Source: an uncultured Eubacteriaceae bacterium (lineage in GTDB: Bacteria > Bacillota > Clostridia > Lachnospirales > CAG-274). Taken from it: 54,643 nucleotides of DNA. Below the pieces are notes generated by a model. That model made no database searches and had not been told where the DNA came from. It saw nothing but the letters and a program-made list of their open reading frames with translations. Location of the stretch: NCBI GenBank assembly GCA_947086655.1, contig CAMTZM010000004.1:1-54643 (forward strand), read 5' to 3'. This document shows, one piece after another, positions 46,971 to 54,643 of the stretch; the stretch's first letter is position 1; each line of letters begins with the position of its first letter. The translations under genes and the position numbers were made by a program.

Positions 46971-48374
46971 ATGCTCACATATTCTTTTTCACAAAAAGGT
47001 TCTCTCCCTATGTATGACTATCTATACCGTTGTATAAAAAATGACATACTTTCAAATAACCTTAAATCAAATGAAAAGCTTCCATCAAAAAGAACTCTTG
47101 CAAAAAATCTTAATATAAGCGTAATAACAGTTGAAAATGCATACGCTCAGCTTCTTGTTGAAGGATATATATATTCCATAGAGAAAAAAGGTTATTATGT
47201 ATCAGATATATATAAAGTAAATACTGATATAATTAGTCCCAATAATAAAATTACTGAAGAAAAAAAAGAAAATTTATCAATAAATTATTTTGCCGATTTT
47301 CAAACAAATACAATAAGCCATGAAAACTTTCCTTTTACATCATGGTCAAAAACAATACGCAGCATACTTTCAAAAAAAAGAGAATCGCTTTTAAATACTT
47401 CTCCTATAAATGGAGTAAGCGAACTTAGAAACGAAATAGCAAGACATCTTTATCATTTTAGAGGAATGAATATATCGCCGGAACATATAATTATAGGCGC
47501 CGGAACTGAATATTTATATGGACTGCTTATACAGCTTTTAGGACGTGAAAACATATTTGCCGTTGAAGACCCGGGTTATAGCAAAATAAGCAAAATATAT
47601 CAATCGAACTTAGTAAAGTGCCGTTTTATAGAACTTGATAAAAATGGTCTTTCACTTTCAGCATTAAAAAAAAGCGACGCTAATATTATACACATATCGC
47701 CGTCACATCATTTTCCAACAGGTATTGTAACCCCTGTAAAACGCAGACAGGAACTCCTTAAGTGGGCAATGATTTCAAACCGCCGATATATAATCGAAGA
47801 CGACTACGACTGTGAATTTCGTTTCAGCGGAAAACCTATACCAACTATAAAAAGTATAGATACAGACGAGAAGGTTATTTATATAAATACATTTTCAAAA
47901 ACTCTTGCACCTTCATTTAGAATAAGCTATATGGCACTTCCTCATAGACTTATGGAAAAATTCAATTCAGAATTAGGCTTTTATTCCTGTACTGTATCAG
48001 CTATTGAACAATATACGCTTGCGGAATTTATTTCCTCTGGATTTTTTGAAAAACATATAAACAGAATGAGAACATTTTACAGAGGTGTAAGAAACCAAAT
48101 AATAAATGAAATAAAAGCAAGCTCAAATTATAAAAAAGTAAAAATAGAAGAAGAAAACTCCGGACTGCATTTTTTATTAAACGTAAAAACTAAACTTACT
48201 GACAAAGAACTTATAGAAAAAACTAAAAAGAAAGGCATAAAAATTTCATGCCTTTCTAAATATTATGTAAAAAAAGAAAATTGCCGGCAAAGAACATTAA
48301 TTGTAAATTATTCAGGTATATCCAAAAACAAAGCCTCAGAAGCAGCAAAACGCCTTATGGATTGTCTTGATTAA
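46971..48374 (+). CDS. pdxR: MocR-family PLP-dependent transcription regulator of pdxST
   Basis: A 467-residue fusion of a GntR-type winged helix (~12-80; [32 protein letters not shown]) and an aminotransferase-like domain. The PLP Lys is in [15 protein letters not shown] near 316, with [16 protein letters not shown] ahead of it. Divergent placement next to pdxS makes it PdxR with good confidence. Its stop overlaps the stop of a dockerin fragment coming from the other strand. Confidence 0.92.
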   Translation: MLTYSFSQKGSLPMYDYLYRCIKNDILSNNLKSNEKLPSKRTLAKNLNISVITVENAYAQLLVEGYIYSIEKKGYYVSDIYKVNTDIISPNNKITEEKKENLSINYFADFQTNTISHENFPFTSWSKTIRSILSKKRESLLNTSPINGVSELRNEIARHLYHFRGMNISPEHIIIGAGTEYLYGLLIQLLGRENIFAVEDPGYSKISKIYQSNLVKCRFIELDKNGLSLSALKKSDANIIHISPSHHFPTGIVTPVKRRQELLKWAMISNRRYIIEDDYDCEFRFSGKPIPTIKSIDTDEKVIYINTFSKTLAPSFRISYMALPHRLMEKFNSELGFYSCTVSAIEQYTLAEFISSGFFEKHINRMRTFYRGVRNQIINEIKASSNYKKVKIEEENSGLHFLLNVKTKLTDKELIEKTKKKGIKISCLSKYYVKKENCRQRTLIVNYSGISKNKASEAAKRLMDCLD

Positions 48375-48634
48375 ACATTAGGCTTTTCAATTGGCAATAC
48401 AAATTCATCATCAAGCACTTTCTGAAGAATCAACGACGCATCTCTTGCCGTTAAAATACCGTCTCCGTCAACATCTCCAGGTACACCCAAAACAGGTATA
48501 ATCTCACCTGCTTTTACATCAACGACATATTCGGCGCTAAATTCGCCGTCTTCTGTCGTTACTGTAATAACTGCATTTCCTACTTTAAGCCCTTTAATAA
48601 CTCCGTCTTTTATTATTAATGGTTTTCCAAAGCT
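48371..48634 (-). pseudogene. stranded Big_2 plus dockerin tail, out of frame with the upstream LRR gene
   Basis: This 87-codon open stretch encodes half of a Big_2 domain (IIKDGVIKGLKVGNAVITVT, then TEDGEFSAEYVVDV) and a dockerin half (GDVDGDGILTARDASLILQK, then VLDDEFVLPIE). The last part matches the end of the giant protein at 410-5947 (DASIILQKALKSDFVMPIEV). It has no start codon or ribosome-binding site of its own, and a stop at 48635-48637 closes it upstream. Its 5' end overlaps the last codons of the 871-residue LRR gene in another frame. It is the lost C-terminus of that gene or of an ancestor. Confidence 0.82.
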
Positions 48635-51231
48635 TTAATTTTATCTTCAATAATTTCATATTTAATTTCATTTTTTATAGCATATTCTTTAGCATACGAA
48701 TCATCAGTACAATATATAGTTACGTTTTCACAATCATCAAAAGCATAAGTTTCTATACTTTTTACACTTCTTGGTATCTCTATCCCTGTTAAACTGTTAC
48801 AGCCAGAAAAAACCTGAGTTTCTATACTTTTTACACTTCTTGGTATTTCTATATTCGTTAAACTGATACAATCATTAAAAAGACCATTTTCTATCTTTGT
48901 TATACTGCTTGGTATTTCTATCCCTGTTAAACTGCTACAATTATTAAAAGCAAATTCTCCTATTCTTTTCACACTGCTTGGTATTTCTATATTAGTTAAA
49001 CTACTACAATCACTAAAAGCGTTATCTCCTATACTTGTTACACTGCTTGGTATTTCTATATCCGTTAAACTACTACAACCACTAAAAGCGCTATTTCCTA
49101 TACTTATTACATTACTTGGTATTTCTATCCCTGTTAAACCACTACAACCACTAAAAGCAAATTTTCCTATACTTTTTACACTTCTTGGTATTTTTATCCC
49201 TATTAAATTGCTACAACCACTAAAAACAAATTTTCCTATACTTTTTACATTACTTGGTATTTCTATTTTCTCTAAACTAATACAATCATTAAAAGCAAAT
49301 CCTCCTATACTTGTTACACTTCTCGGTATTTTTATCTCTGTTAAACTGCTGCAACCACTAAAAGCAAATTCTCCTATTTTTGTTACTCCTTCTGGTATTA
49401 TATAATTTGCATGTTTTAATCCTTCTGGATATATTAAAATTTCTGTTTTATTTTTATTAAATACTATACCATTTTCACTTGTATATATTTCATTTTCATT
49501 TTTTACATTTATACTTATCAAATTTTTACAATCAGAAAAAGCCCTTCTTTCTATACTTGTTACACTGTTTGGTATTTCTATATTCGTTAAACTACCACAA
49601 TTAAAAAAAGCATGTTCTTCTATACTTGTTACACTGCTTGGTATTTCTATTCCTGTTAAACTACTACAATTAAAAAAAACACCATCTTTTATACTTGTTA
49701 AATTACTTGGTATTTCTACTGTCTTTAAGTTACTACAATTACGAAAAGCAAATGCTCCTATACTTGTTACACTACTTGGTATTTCTACTTCCGTTAAACT
49801 ACTACAATTACTAAAAGTAAATACTTCTATACTTGTTACACTGCTTGGTATTTCTACTCTCTCTAAACTGCTGCAATTATTAAAAGCAAATCCTCCTATA
49901 CTTGTTACACTGTTTGGTATTTCTATTCTCTCTAAACTAATACAATCATTAAAAGCAAATCCTCCTATACTTATTACACTGTTTGGTATTTCTATTCTCT
50001 TTAAATTGCTGCAATTATTAAAGGCATGTTCTCCTATACTTATTACACTGTTTGGTATTTCTATTCTCTCTAAACTAATACAATCATTAAAGGCATGTTC
50101 TCCTATACTTGTTACACTGTTTGGTATTTTTATTCTCTTTAAATTGCTGCAACCATTAAAAGCATTTTCTTCTATACTTGTTACACTGCTTGGTATTTCT
50201 ATTCTCTCTAAACTGATACAACCATTAAAAGCATTTTCTTCTATACTTGTTATACTTCTTGGTATTTCTATTTTCTTTAAATTGCTGCAATTATTAAAAG
50301 CTTTATCTTCTATACTTATTACTTCTTTTGATATTACATAATTTGTATTTTTTAATCCTTCTGGATATTTTAAAATTTTTGTCTTATCTTTATTAAATAA
50401 TACACCATTTTCACTTGTATATATTTCATTTTCTTTTTTTACATTTATGCTTATCAAACTACTACAACCATCAAAAACCAATTTTCCTATATTTATTACA
50501 CTACTTGGTATTTCTATTATTTTTAAACTGCTGCAATCTGAAAAAGCATTTTCTCCTATACTTGTTACACTACTTGGTATTTCTACTTTCTCTAAACTGC
50601 TGCAACCATTAAAAGCATTTTCTCCTATGCTTGTTACACTGCTTGGTATTTTTATCTCTGTTAAACTGCTGCAACCATTAAAAGCATTTTCTCCTATACT
50701 TGTTACATTACTTGGTATTCCTATTCTTTCTAAACTGCTGCAATAAGAAAAAGTTCTGTTTCCTATACTCGTTACACTACTTGGTATTTCTACTGCCTTT
50801 AAACTACTACAATTACTAAAAGCATATCCTCCTATACTTGTTATTTTAACTCCATCTATTGTATCAGGTATAATTGCTGATATAACACTATCATCGCAAT
50901 CTATTATCTCTCCTAAAGACGGATTATAATAAATATTTCCTTCATCAACCGGATAAACTTTATTGTTCTCTAAAAAATAATTATTTAGTGTGCTATTAAT
51001 ATTATCATCAAAAATATCCTCTCTATCTTCTTCATATAAAATACAATTATTAATGCTTATTGTTGTTATTAATATTATCATTTTCTCTAAAATATAATTA
51101 CTTATTGTACTATTAACATTGTTCCTAAAAATCATCTCAATACTTTTTTCATATAAAATACAACTATTAATGCTTATTATTGTTATCATTATTGTTGTTA
51201 ACCCTAAAGCAATTAATCTCCTTTTTTTCAC
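48616..51231 (-). CDS. BspA-type LRR surface protein with duplicated N-terminal segment
   Basis: An 871-residue protein made of about 25 near-identical 23-residue LRR_5 repeats plus two INVKxENExYTSENG units, after an N-terminal hydrophobic segment (~5-25). Residues ~16-50 are repeated at ~55-89 (ISINSCILYEKS versus ISINNCILYEED), giving a second hydrophobic stretch. It ends IIEDKIKALENH, with no Big_2 or dockerin. The start is a GTG after GGGGGAATATTT, the same context as the other two LRR genes. It is probably displayed by an N-terminal anchor. The role, perhaps adhesion, is inferred. Confidence 0.9.
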   Translation of the reverse strand: MKKRRLIALGLTTIMITIISINSCILYEKSIEMIFRNNVNSTISNYILEKMIILITTISINNCILYEEDREDIFDDNINSTLNNYFLENNKVYPVDEGNIYYNPSLGEIIDCDDSVISAIIPDTIDGVKITSIGGYAFSNCSSLKAVEIPSSVTSIGNRTFSYCSSLERIGIPSNVTSIGENAFNGCSSLTEIKIPSSVTSIGENAFNGCSSLEKVEIPSSVTSIGENAFSDCSSLKIIEIPSSVINIGKLVFDGCSSLISINVKKENEIYTSENGVLFNKDKTKILKYPEGLKNTNYVISKEVISIEDKAFNNCSNLKKIEIPRSITSIEENAFNGCISLERIEIPSSVTSIEENAFNGCSNLKRIKIPNSVTSIGEHAFNDCISLERIEIPNSVISIGEHAFNNCSNLKRIEIPNSVISIGGFAFNDCISLERIEIPNSVTSIGGFAFNNCSSLERVEIPSSVTSIEVFTFSNCSSLTEVEIPSSVTSIGAFAFRNCSNLKTVEIPSNLTSIKDGVFFNCSSLTGIEIPSSVTSIEEHAFFNCGSLTNIEIPNSVTSIERRAFSDCKNLISINVKNENEIYTSENGIVFNKNKTEILIYPEGLKHANYIIPEGVTKIGEFAFSGCSSLTEIKIPRSVTSIGGFAFNDCISLEKIEIPSNVKSIGKFVFSGCSNLIGIKIPRSVKSIGKFAFSGCSGLTGIEIPSNVISIGNSAFSGCSSLTDIEIPSSVTSIGDNAFSDCSSLTNIEIPSSVKRIGEFAFNNCSSLTGIEIPSSITKIENGLFNDCISLTNIEIPRSVKSIETQVFSGCNSLTGIEIPRSVKSIETYAFDDCENVTIYCTDDSYAKEYAIKNEIKYEIIEDKIKALENH
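48750..50830 (-). repeat. 69-bp tandem coding repeats (LRR units)
   Basis: Successive units share ACTTGTTACACTGCTTGGTA-type sequence (plus strand), then TTTCTAT, a variable part and AAAAGCA. They are spaced 69 bp, one LRR each, with long runs of near identity. Two longer variant units interrupt the array near 49400-49520 and 50330-50450. Confidence 0.85.
50965..51186 (-). repeat. 117-bp tandem duplication in the 5' end of the LRR gene
   Basis: The segment at 51082-51186 (residues ~16-50) is repeated with divergence at 50965-51069 (residues ~55-89). Both copies contain TCATATAAAATACAA followed by TATTAATGCTTATT on the plus strand. The neighbouring paralogue at 51411 has one copy only. Confidence 0.8.
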
Positions 51232-51321
51232 AAATATTCCCCCTTTTTTAATAAATAATTACTTAAATCTTTTGTTTATTATTGTCAAAACAAGCATTTA
51301 TTTGACAATAACCTTATATTT

Positions 51322-51350
51322 AGTATAATTATTTCTTAATTGTAAAGCAA
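51322..51350 (-). promoter_or_regulatory. promoter of the 871-residue LRR gene
   Basis: On the minus strand TTGCTT (plus 51345-51350), 17 bases and TATACT (plus 51322-51327). The same layout occurs ahead of the paralogue at 53123-53151. Confidence 0.65.
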
Positions 51351-51351
51351 C

Positions 51352-51378
51352 AAAAAAAGGCATAAAAAATTTATGCCT
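51352..51378 (-). terminator. terminator of the 539-residue LRR gene
   Basis: AGGCATAAA (51358-51366) and TTTATGCCT (51370-51378), followed on the minus strand by TTTTTTTG. It is nearly identical to the hairpin at 53153-53180. Confidence 0.88.
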
Positions 51379-51410
51379 CTAAATTACTTAATTCCCATAA
51401 TATACTTTTA

Positions 51411-53030
51411 TTATTTAATCTTATCTTCAATAATTTCATATTTAATTTCATTTTTTATAGCATATTCTTTAGCATACGAATCATCAGTACAATATATAGT
51501 TATATTTTCACAATCTGAAAAAGCATAAATTTCTATACTTGTTACACTGTTTGGTATCTCTATCCCTGTTAAACTGCTACAATTATTAAAAGCAAATTCT
51601 CCTATTCTTTTCACACTTTTTGGTATTTCTATATTCGTTAAACTAATACAATCACTAAAAGCAAATTCTCCTATACTTGTTACACTGCTTGGTATTTCTA
51701 TTCTCTCTAAATTGCTACAACCACTAAAAACAAATGCTCCTATACTTGTTACACTACTTGGTAGTTCTACTGCCTTTAAACTACTACAATTACTAAAAGC
51801 ATCTCCTCCTATACTTGTTACACTGCTTGGTATTTCTACTTTCTTTAAATTGCTACAATAAGAAAAAGAACATAATCCTATACTTGTTACACTGCTTGGT
51901 ATTTCTATTCTCTCTAAACTGCTGCAGCCATTAAAAGCATTATCTCCTATGCTTGTTACACTGTTTGATATTTTTATCTTCTCTAAACTGCTGCAGCCAT
52001 AAAAAGTACTATCTCCTATTCTTGTTACACTACTTGGTAGTTCTATTCTCTCTAAACCGATACAGCCATCAAAAGCTCCATCTTCTATACTTGTTACACT
52101 TTTTGGTATTTCTATTCTCTCTAAACTGCTGCAACCCTCAAAAGCATATTCTCCTATTTTTGTTATTCCTTCTGGTATTATATAATTTTTATCTTTTAAT
52201 CCTTCTGGATATCTTAAAATTTCTGTCTTGTCTTTACTAAATAATATTCCATTTTCGCTTGTATATGTTTCATTTTCTTTTTTTACATTTATTTCTATCA
52301 AACTGCTGCAATTACTAAAAACCCATTTTTCTATACTTGTTACACTGCTTGGTATTTCTATTCTCTCTAAACTGGTACAGCCATCAAAAGTAAATGATTC
52401 TATACTTGTTATACTATTTGACATTTCTACTTTCTCTAAACTGAAACAATTCTCAAAAGCTCTAAACCCTATACTTGTTACACTGCTTGGTATTTCTATT
52501 CTCTTTAAACTATCACAATAAATAAAAGCCATTTCTCCTATACTTGTTACACTACTTGGTAGTTCTATTCTCTCTAAACTGCTGCAACCCTCAAAAGCAT
52601 TATCTCCTATACTTATAATACTACTTGGTAGTTCTACTTTCTCTAAACTGCTGCAATTCTCAAAAGCAAATGCTCCTATGCTTGTTACACTGCTTGGTAT
52701 TTCTACTTTCTTTAAATTGCTACAATAAGAAAAAGAACATAATCCTATACTTGTTATTTTAACCCCATCTATTGTATTAGGTATAATTGCTGATACAATA
52801 CTTTTATCACAATCCGTTATTTCTCCTGTAAACTGGTCATAATAAATATTTCCGCCCTCTACGGGATAAGCTTTTTTATTCTTTAAAACATAATCATTTA
52901 GTTTACTATTAATACTATTATCAAAAACTTCGTCAATATGTTTTTTATATAAAATACAATCTCTAATGCTTAATATTGTTATTATTAGCATTATAATCAA
53001 TCCTAAAGCAATTAATTTTGTTGTTTTCAA
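51411..53030 (-). CDS. BspA-type LRR surface protein, tandem paralogue
   Basis: A 539-residue protein with an N-terminal hydrophobic anchor (~6-25), a YPVEGGNIYYD cap, about 15 LRR_5 repeats of 23 residues and one INVKKENETYTSENG unit. It ends YEIIEDKIK directly after the DSYAKEYAIKNEIKYE motif, with no Big_2 or dockerin. I chose the TTG at 53030 because AAAGGGGAAATATTTT precedes it as in its paralogues; an upstream TTG at 53051 is less well placed. The last 82 bases before its stop match the same region of the downstream gene exactly. Confidence 0.9.
   Translation of the reverse strand: MKTTKLIALGLIIMLIITILSIRDCILYKKHIDEVFDNSINSKLNDYVLKNKKAYPVEGGNIYYDQFTGEITDCDKSIVSAIIPNTIDGVKITSIGLCSFSYCSNLKKVEIPSSVTSIGAFAFENCSSLEKVELPSSIISIGDNAFEGCSSLERIELPSSVTSIGEMAFIYCDSLKRIEIPSSVTSIGFRAFENCFSLEKVEMSNSITSIESFTFDGCTSLERIEIPSSVTSIEKWVFSNCSSLIEINVKKENETYTSENGILFSKDKTEILRYPEGLKDKNYIIPEGITKIGEYAFEGCSSLERIEIPKSVTSIEDGAFDGCIGLERIELPSSVTRIGDSTFYGCSSLEKIKISNSVTSIGDNAFNGCSSLERIEIPSSVTSIGLCSFSYCSNLKKVEIPSSVTSIGGDAFSNCSSLKAVELPSSVTSIGAFVFSGCSNLERIEIPSSVTSIGEFAFSDCISLTNIEIPKSVKRIGEFAFNNCSSLTGIEIPNSVTSIEIYAFSDCENITIYCTDDSYAKEYAIKNEIKYEIIEDKIK
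51500..52745 (-). repeat. 69-bp tandem coding repeats (LRR units)
   Basis: Units share the repeat found at 48750-50830 at high identity. Some whole units (SIGLCSFSYCSNLKKVEIPS) occur twice within this gene, near 51850 and 52710, which suggests internal copying. Confidence 0.85.
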
Positions 53031-53122
53031 AAATATTTCCCCTTTATTCAATAGTACCTAATTAAACTGTTTATTTTTTTCCCTTTCAATATCAACATTT
53101 ATTTTACAATAACTTTATAATT

Positions 53123-53151
53123 AGTATAAGTATTCTTCAATTATAAATCAA
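53123..53151 (-). promoter_or_regulatory. promoter of the 539-residue LRR gene
   Basis: On the minus strand TTGATT (plus 53146-53151), 17 bases and TATACT (plus 53123-53128). It overlaps the end of the terminator hairpin's A-run, so terminator and promoter form one compact cassette. Confidence 0.65.
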
Positions 53152-53152
53152 C

Positions 53153-53180
53153 AAAAAAAGGCATAAAAATTTATGCCTTT
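53153..53180 (-). terminator. terminator of the nucleosidase gene
   Basis: AAAGGCATAAA (53157-53167) and TTTATGCCTTT (53170-53180), followed on the minus strand by TTTTG. Confidence 0.87.
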
Positions 53181-53216
53181 CTAAATAAAAATACTTATAT
53201 ATTTTTTATCAAAATT

Positions 53217-53888
53217 TTATTTTTTCAAAACTTTTACAAGTTCATCGACTATATCTGAAAAGAATGATGATGCTGAAGTCATTGTTTCTTCTGAAATCTC
53301 CGTATTTGAACTTTCAGCATAGTCAAAAACAAAAGCTATAACGGCAAAAGGAATTTTATTAAGAGTACATGTGTGAGCAACAGCCGTTCCCTCCATATCG
53401 GCACAGCATGCTTTATAATTAGTTTTTATCATATTTTTAGTATCACTGTCAAGCACAAACATGTCGCCACTTGCTATACAGCCTTCAAAGGCGTTTATTC
53501 CAATATTTTCAGCAGCCTTTTTACAGCAGTCCAAAAGTTCGGCATCAGTATCAAAAAACGCCGGAAGTCCAGCTTTTGAGCAATTAAAATCATAATAAGT
53601 AAGTTTGTTTGATACTACAATATCTCCGGCTTTAACCTCACGACTTACAGACGATGCGACTGTAACATTTATTATATAATCAACTGCGTACAAATCAATA
53701 AGAATTTGTGAGCATACGGCGCTATTTACCTTTCCTCCGCCACAATATACCATAACAATACTGTTTGAGTGCATTTGTGCCATTATAAAATCCATACCAA
53801 TAATATTTTTAACGGAAATTACATCAAGCTTTGACTTTATACTTTCAATTTCTTCCTCAAAAGCGCTGATAATTCCAATCGTATTCAT
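53217..53888 (-). CDS. mtnN: 5'-methylthioadenosine/S-adenosylhomocysteine nucleosidase-like protein
   Basis: A 223-residue phosphorylase-fold nucleosidase. It begins IGIISAFEEEIESIK (catalytic Glu near 11). CGGGKVNSAVCSQILIDLYA and VKAGDIVVSNKLTYYDFN are typical, CCADMEGTAVAHTC holds the ribose-binding Glu, and the general-acid Asp is in FVFDYAE. Two usual motifs differ: GVAGG reads VASSV and the common SD reads FD. Substrate specificity may therefore differ. The ATG at 53888 has GGAGG upstream; an open extension to 53915 is not needed. Confidence 0.85.
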   Translation of the reverse strand: MNTIGIISAFEEEIESIKSKLDVISVKNIIGMDFIMAQMHSNSIVMVYCGGGKVNSAVCSQILIDLYAVDYIINVTVASSVSREVKAGDIVVSNKLTYYDFNCSKAGLPAFFDTDAELLDCCKKAAENIGINAFEGCIASGDMFVLDSDTKNMIKTNYKACCADMEGTAVAHTCTLNKIPFAVIAFVFDYAESSNTEISEETMTSASSFFSDIVDELVKVLKK

Positions 53889-53907
53889 AGACGCCTCCTC
53901 AAAATTT

Positions 53908-54643
53908 CTATTCAACAGTTACACTTTTCGCAAGATTCCTTGGTTTATCAACGTCATTTCCAAGTCCAAGCGCCATATGATATGCAAAAATCTGCTGAGG
54001 TATATTTGCCAATATAGGAGTAAGCATCCAATGTGTACGTGGAATAAAGAACACATCATCAGCGTACTTTCTTATTTCACTGTTTCCATCCATAGCAACA
54101 GCAAGCACCTTAGCACCTCTTGACTTACATTCTCTCATATTGCTAACCGACTTTTCAAAAAGTTCTTCCTGCGTAACCACACCAACAACAAGCGTTGATT
54201 CCTCAATAAGAGAAATAGGTCCATGTTTAAGTTCTCCGGCGGCATAAGGCTCACTGTGAAGATATGCTATTTCTTTTAATTTAAGAGAACCTTCCATTGA
54301 CACTATATAATCAAGTCCACGCCCAATATAAAATACGTTTTTAGAACCAATATATTTATGCATAAATCTTTTTATAACCGGCTCTTTATTCAATATTTTA
54401 TTTACAAGAGAAGGAAGTTTTTCCATCTCTGTTTTTATTTGTCTGTATTTTTCAATGCTTATTTTTTCAAGTTCAAGAGCAAGTTTTAAAGCCAAAAGAC
54501 TCATAACCACAACTTGAGCCGTAAACGCCTTTGTTGAGGCAACAGCTATTTCAGGTCCTGCAAGTGTATAAATAACATCATCTGCCTCTCTTGCAATACT
54601 GCTTCCTACAACATTTACAACTGCTAAAGTTCTTGCTCCGGCT
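53908..54643 (-). CDS. glmS: glutamine--fructose-6-phosphate aminotransferase, C-terminal part
   Basis: The window ends inside the gene, so the glutaminase domain and start are missing. The visible ~244 residues contain the end of the first SIS domain (IYTLAGPEIAVASTKAFTAQ) and the second: YIGRGLDYIVSMEGSLKLKE, HSEPYAAGELKHGPISLIEE and the C-terminal KPRNLAKSVTVE. It makes glucosamine-6-phosphate for cell-wall synthesis. In many Firmicutes a glmS ribozyme lies upstream; that region is outside the window. Confidence 0.97.
   Translation of the reverse strand, partial: AGARTLAVVNVVGSSIAREADDVIYTLAGPEIAVASTKAFTAQVVVMSLLALKLALELEKISIEKYRQIKTEMEKLPSLVNKILNKEPVIKRFMHKYIGSKNVFYIGRGLDYIVSMEGSLKLKEIAYLHSEPYAAGELKHGPISLIEESTLVVGVVTQEELFEKSVSNMRECKSRGAKVLAVAMDGNSEIRKYADDVFFIPRTHWMLTPILANIPQQIFAYHMALGLGNDVDKPRNLAKSVTVE

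Noticed and set aside
46859..46978. N-terminal 40-residue extension of PdxS
   Set aside because: It would run through the divergent promoter; the GGGAGG ahead of 46858 and the family length both support the shorter form.
48750..52745. CRISPR-like array of regularly spaced repeats
   Set aside because: The 69-bp period encodes 23-residue LRRs without frame breaks; there are no unique spacers and no cas genes.

Overview
The window looks like chromosome of a low-GC, spore-forming member of the Clostridia. The sequence is strongly A+T-rich. It carries sigH, a small acid-soluble spore protein, a Trp T-box, a lysine riboswitch, a dockerin protein and the sigH-rae1-rlmB-mrnC-cysS-cysE neighbourhood typical of Firmicutes. 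A Lachnospirales-type gut anaerobe is my best guess; the sequence alone does not fix the genus. Most genes lie on the minus strand.

Layout. 1-409: the frameshifted 3' end of an unidentified gene and three adjacent palindromes. 410-5947 (-): a giant secreted BspA-type leucine-rich-repeat (LRR) protein with five Big_2 domains and a C-terminal dockerin. 5948-6720: a dense regulatory region with a promoter whose spacer is almost entirely a T8-A-G9 homopolymer pair, a cluster of DnaA-box-like 9-mers, and the promoter and T-box of the trp operon. 6721-12035 (+): trpE-G-C-F-B-A, without trpD. 12196-14008 (+): a secreted stalk-domain/GH18 protein and a rhodanese. 14093-15934 (-): a GGDEF/EAL protein cut by an in-frame TGA. 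16172-21447 (-): tRNA-Thr, sigH, rae1, rlmB, mrnC, cysS, cysE, ispF. 21535-24201 (-): an acetyltransferase, pgi and a small HExxH/CxxC protein. 24263-27335 (-): asd-dapA-dapB under a lysine riboswitch. 27411-28396: a cytidylate-kinase-like gene divergent from a SASP gene. 28430-38300 (-): lysS, greA, dusB, a small conserved protein, birA, a FliL-like protein, hslO, a methyltransferase, a YdcF-type protein, nnr, acpS and a YvyF-type zinc protein. 38319-41565 (-): a secreted metallopeptidase-like protein and a chemoreceptor. 41835-42380 (+): a YfcE-type phosphodiesterase. 42429-45225 (-): a TRAP transporter. 45393-48374: pdxST with the divergent MocR-type regulator pdxR. 48371-53030 (-): a stranded dockerin fragment and two tandem BspA-type paralogues. 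53217-54643 (-): an MTA/SAH-nucleosidase-like gene and the 3' part of glmS.

The housekeeping blocks are ordinary and consistent: amino-acid supply (Trp, Lys/DAP, Cys) under RNA-level control, vitamin B6 synthesis, translation factors and metabolite repair. The unusual biology is in the surface proteins. Three BspA-type genes share a Shine-Dalgarno context. One has what looks like a phase-variable promoter. The other two are a recent tandem duplication whose downstream member has an internally duplicated N-terminus and has lost its dockerin tail, which survives out of frame just past its stop codon. The best candidates for follow-up are the homopolymer promoter, the DnaA-box cluster, the stranded dockerin and the nonsense-split EAL protein.
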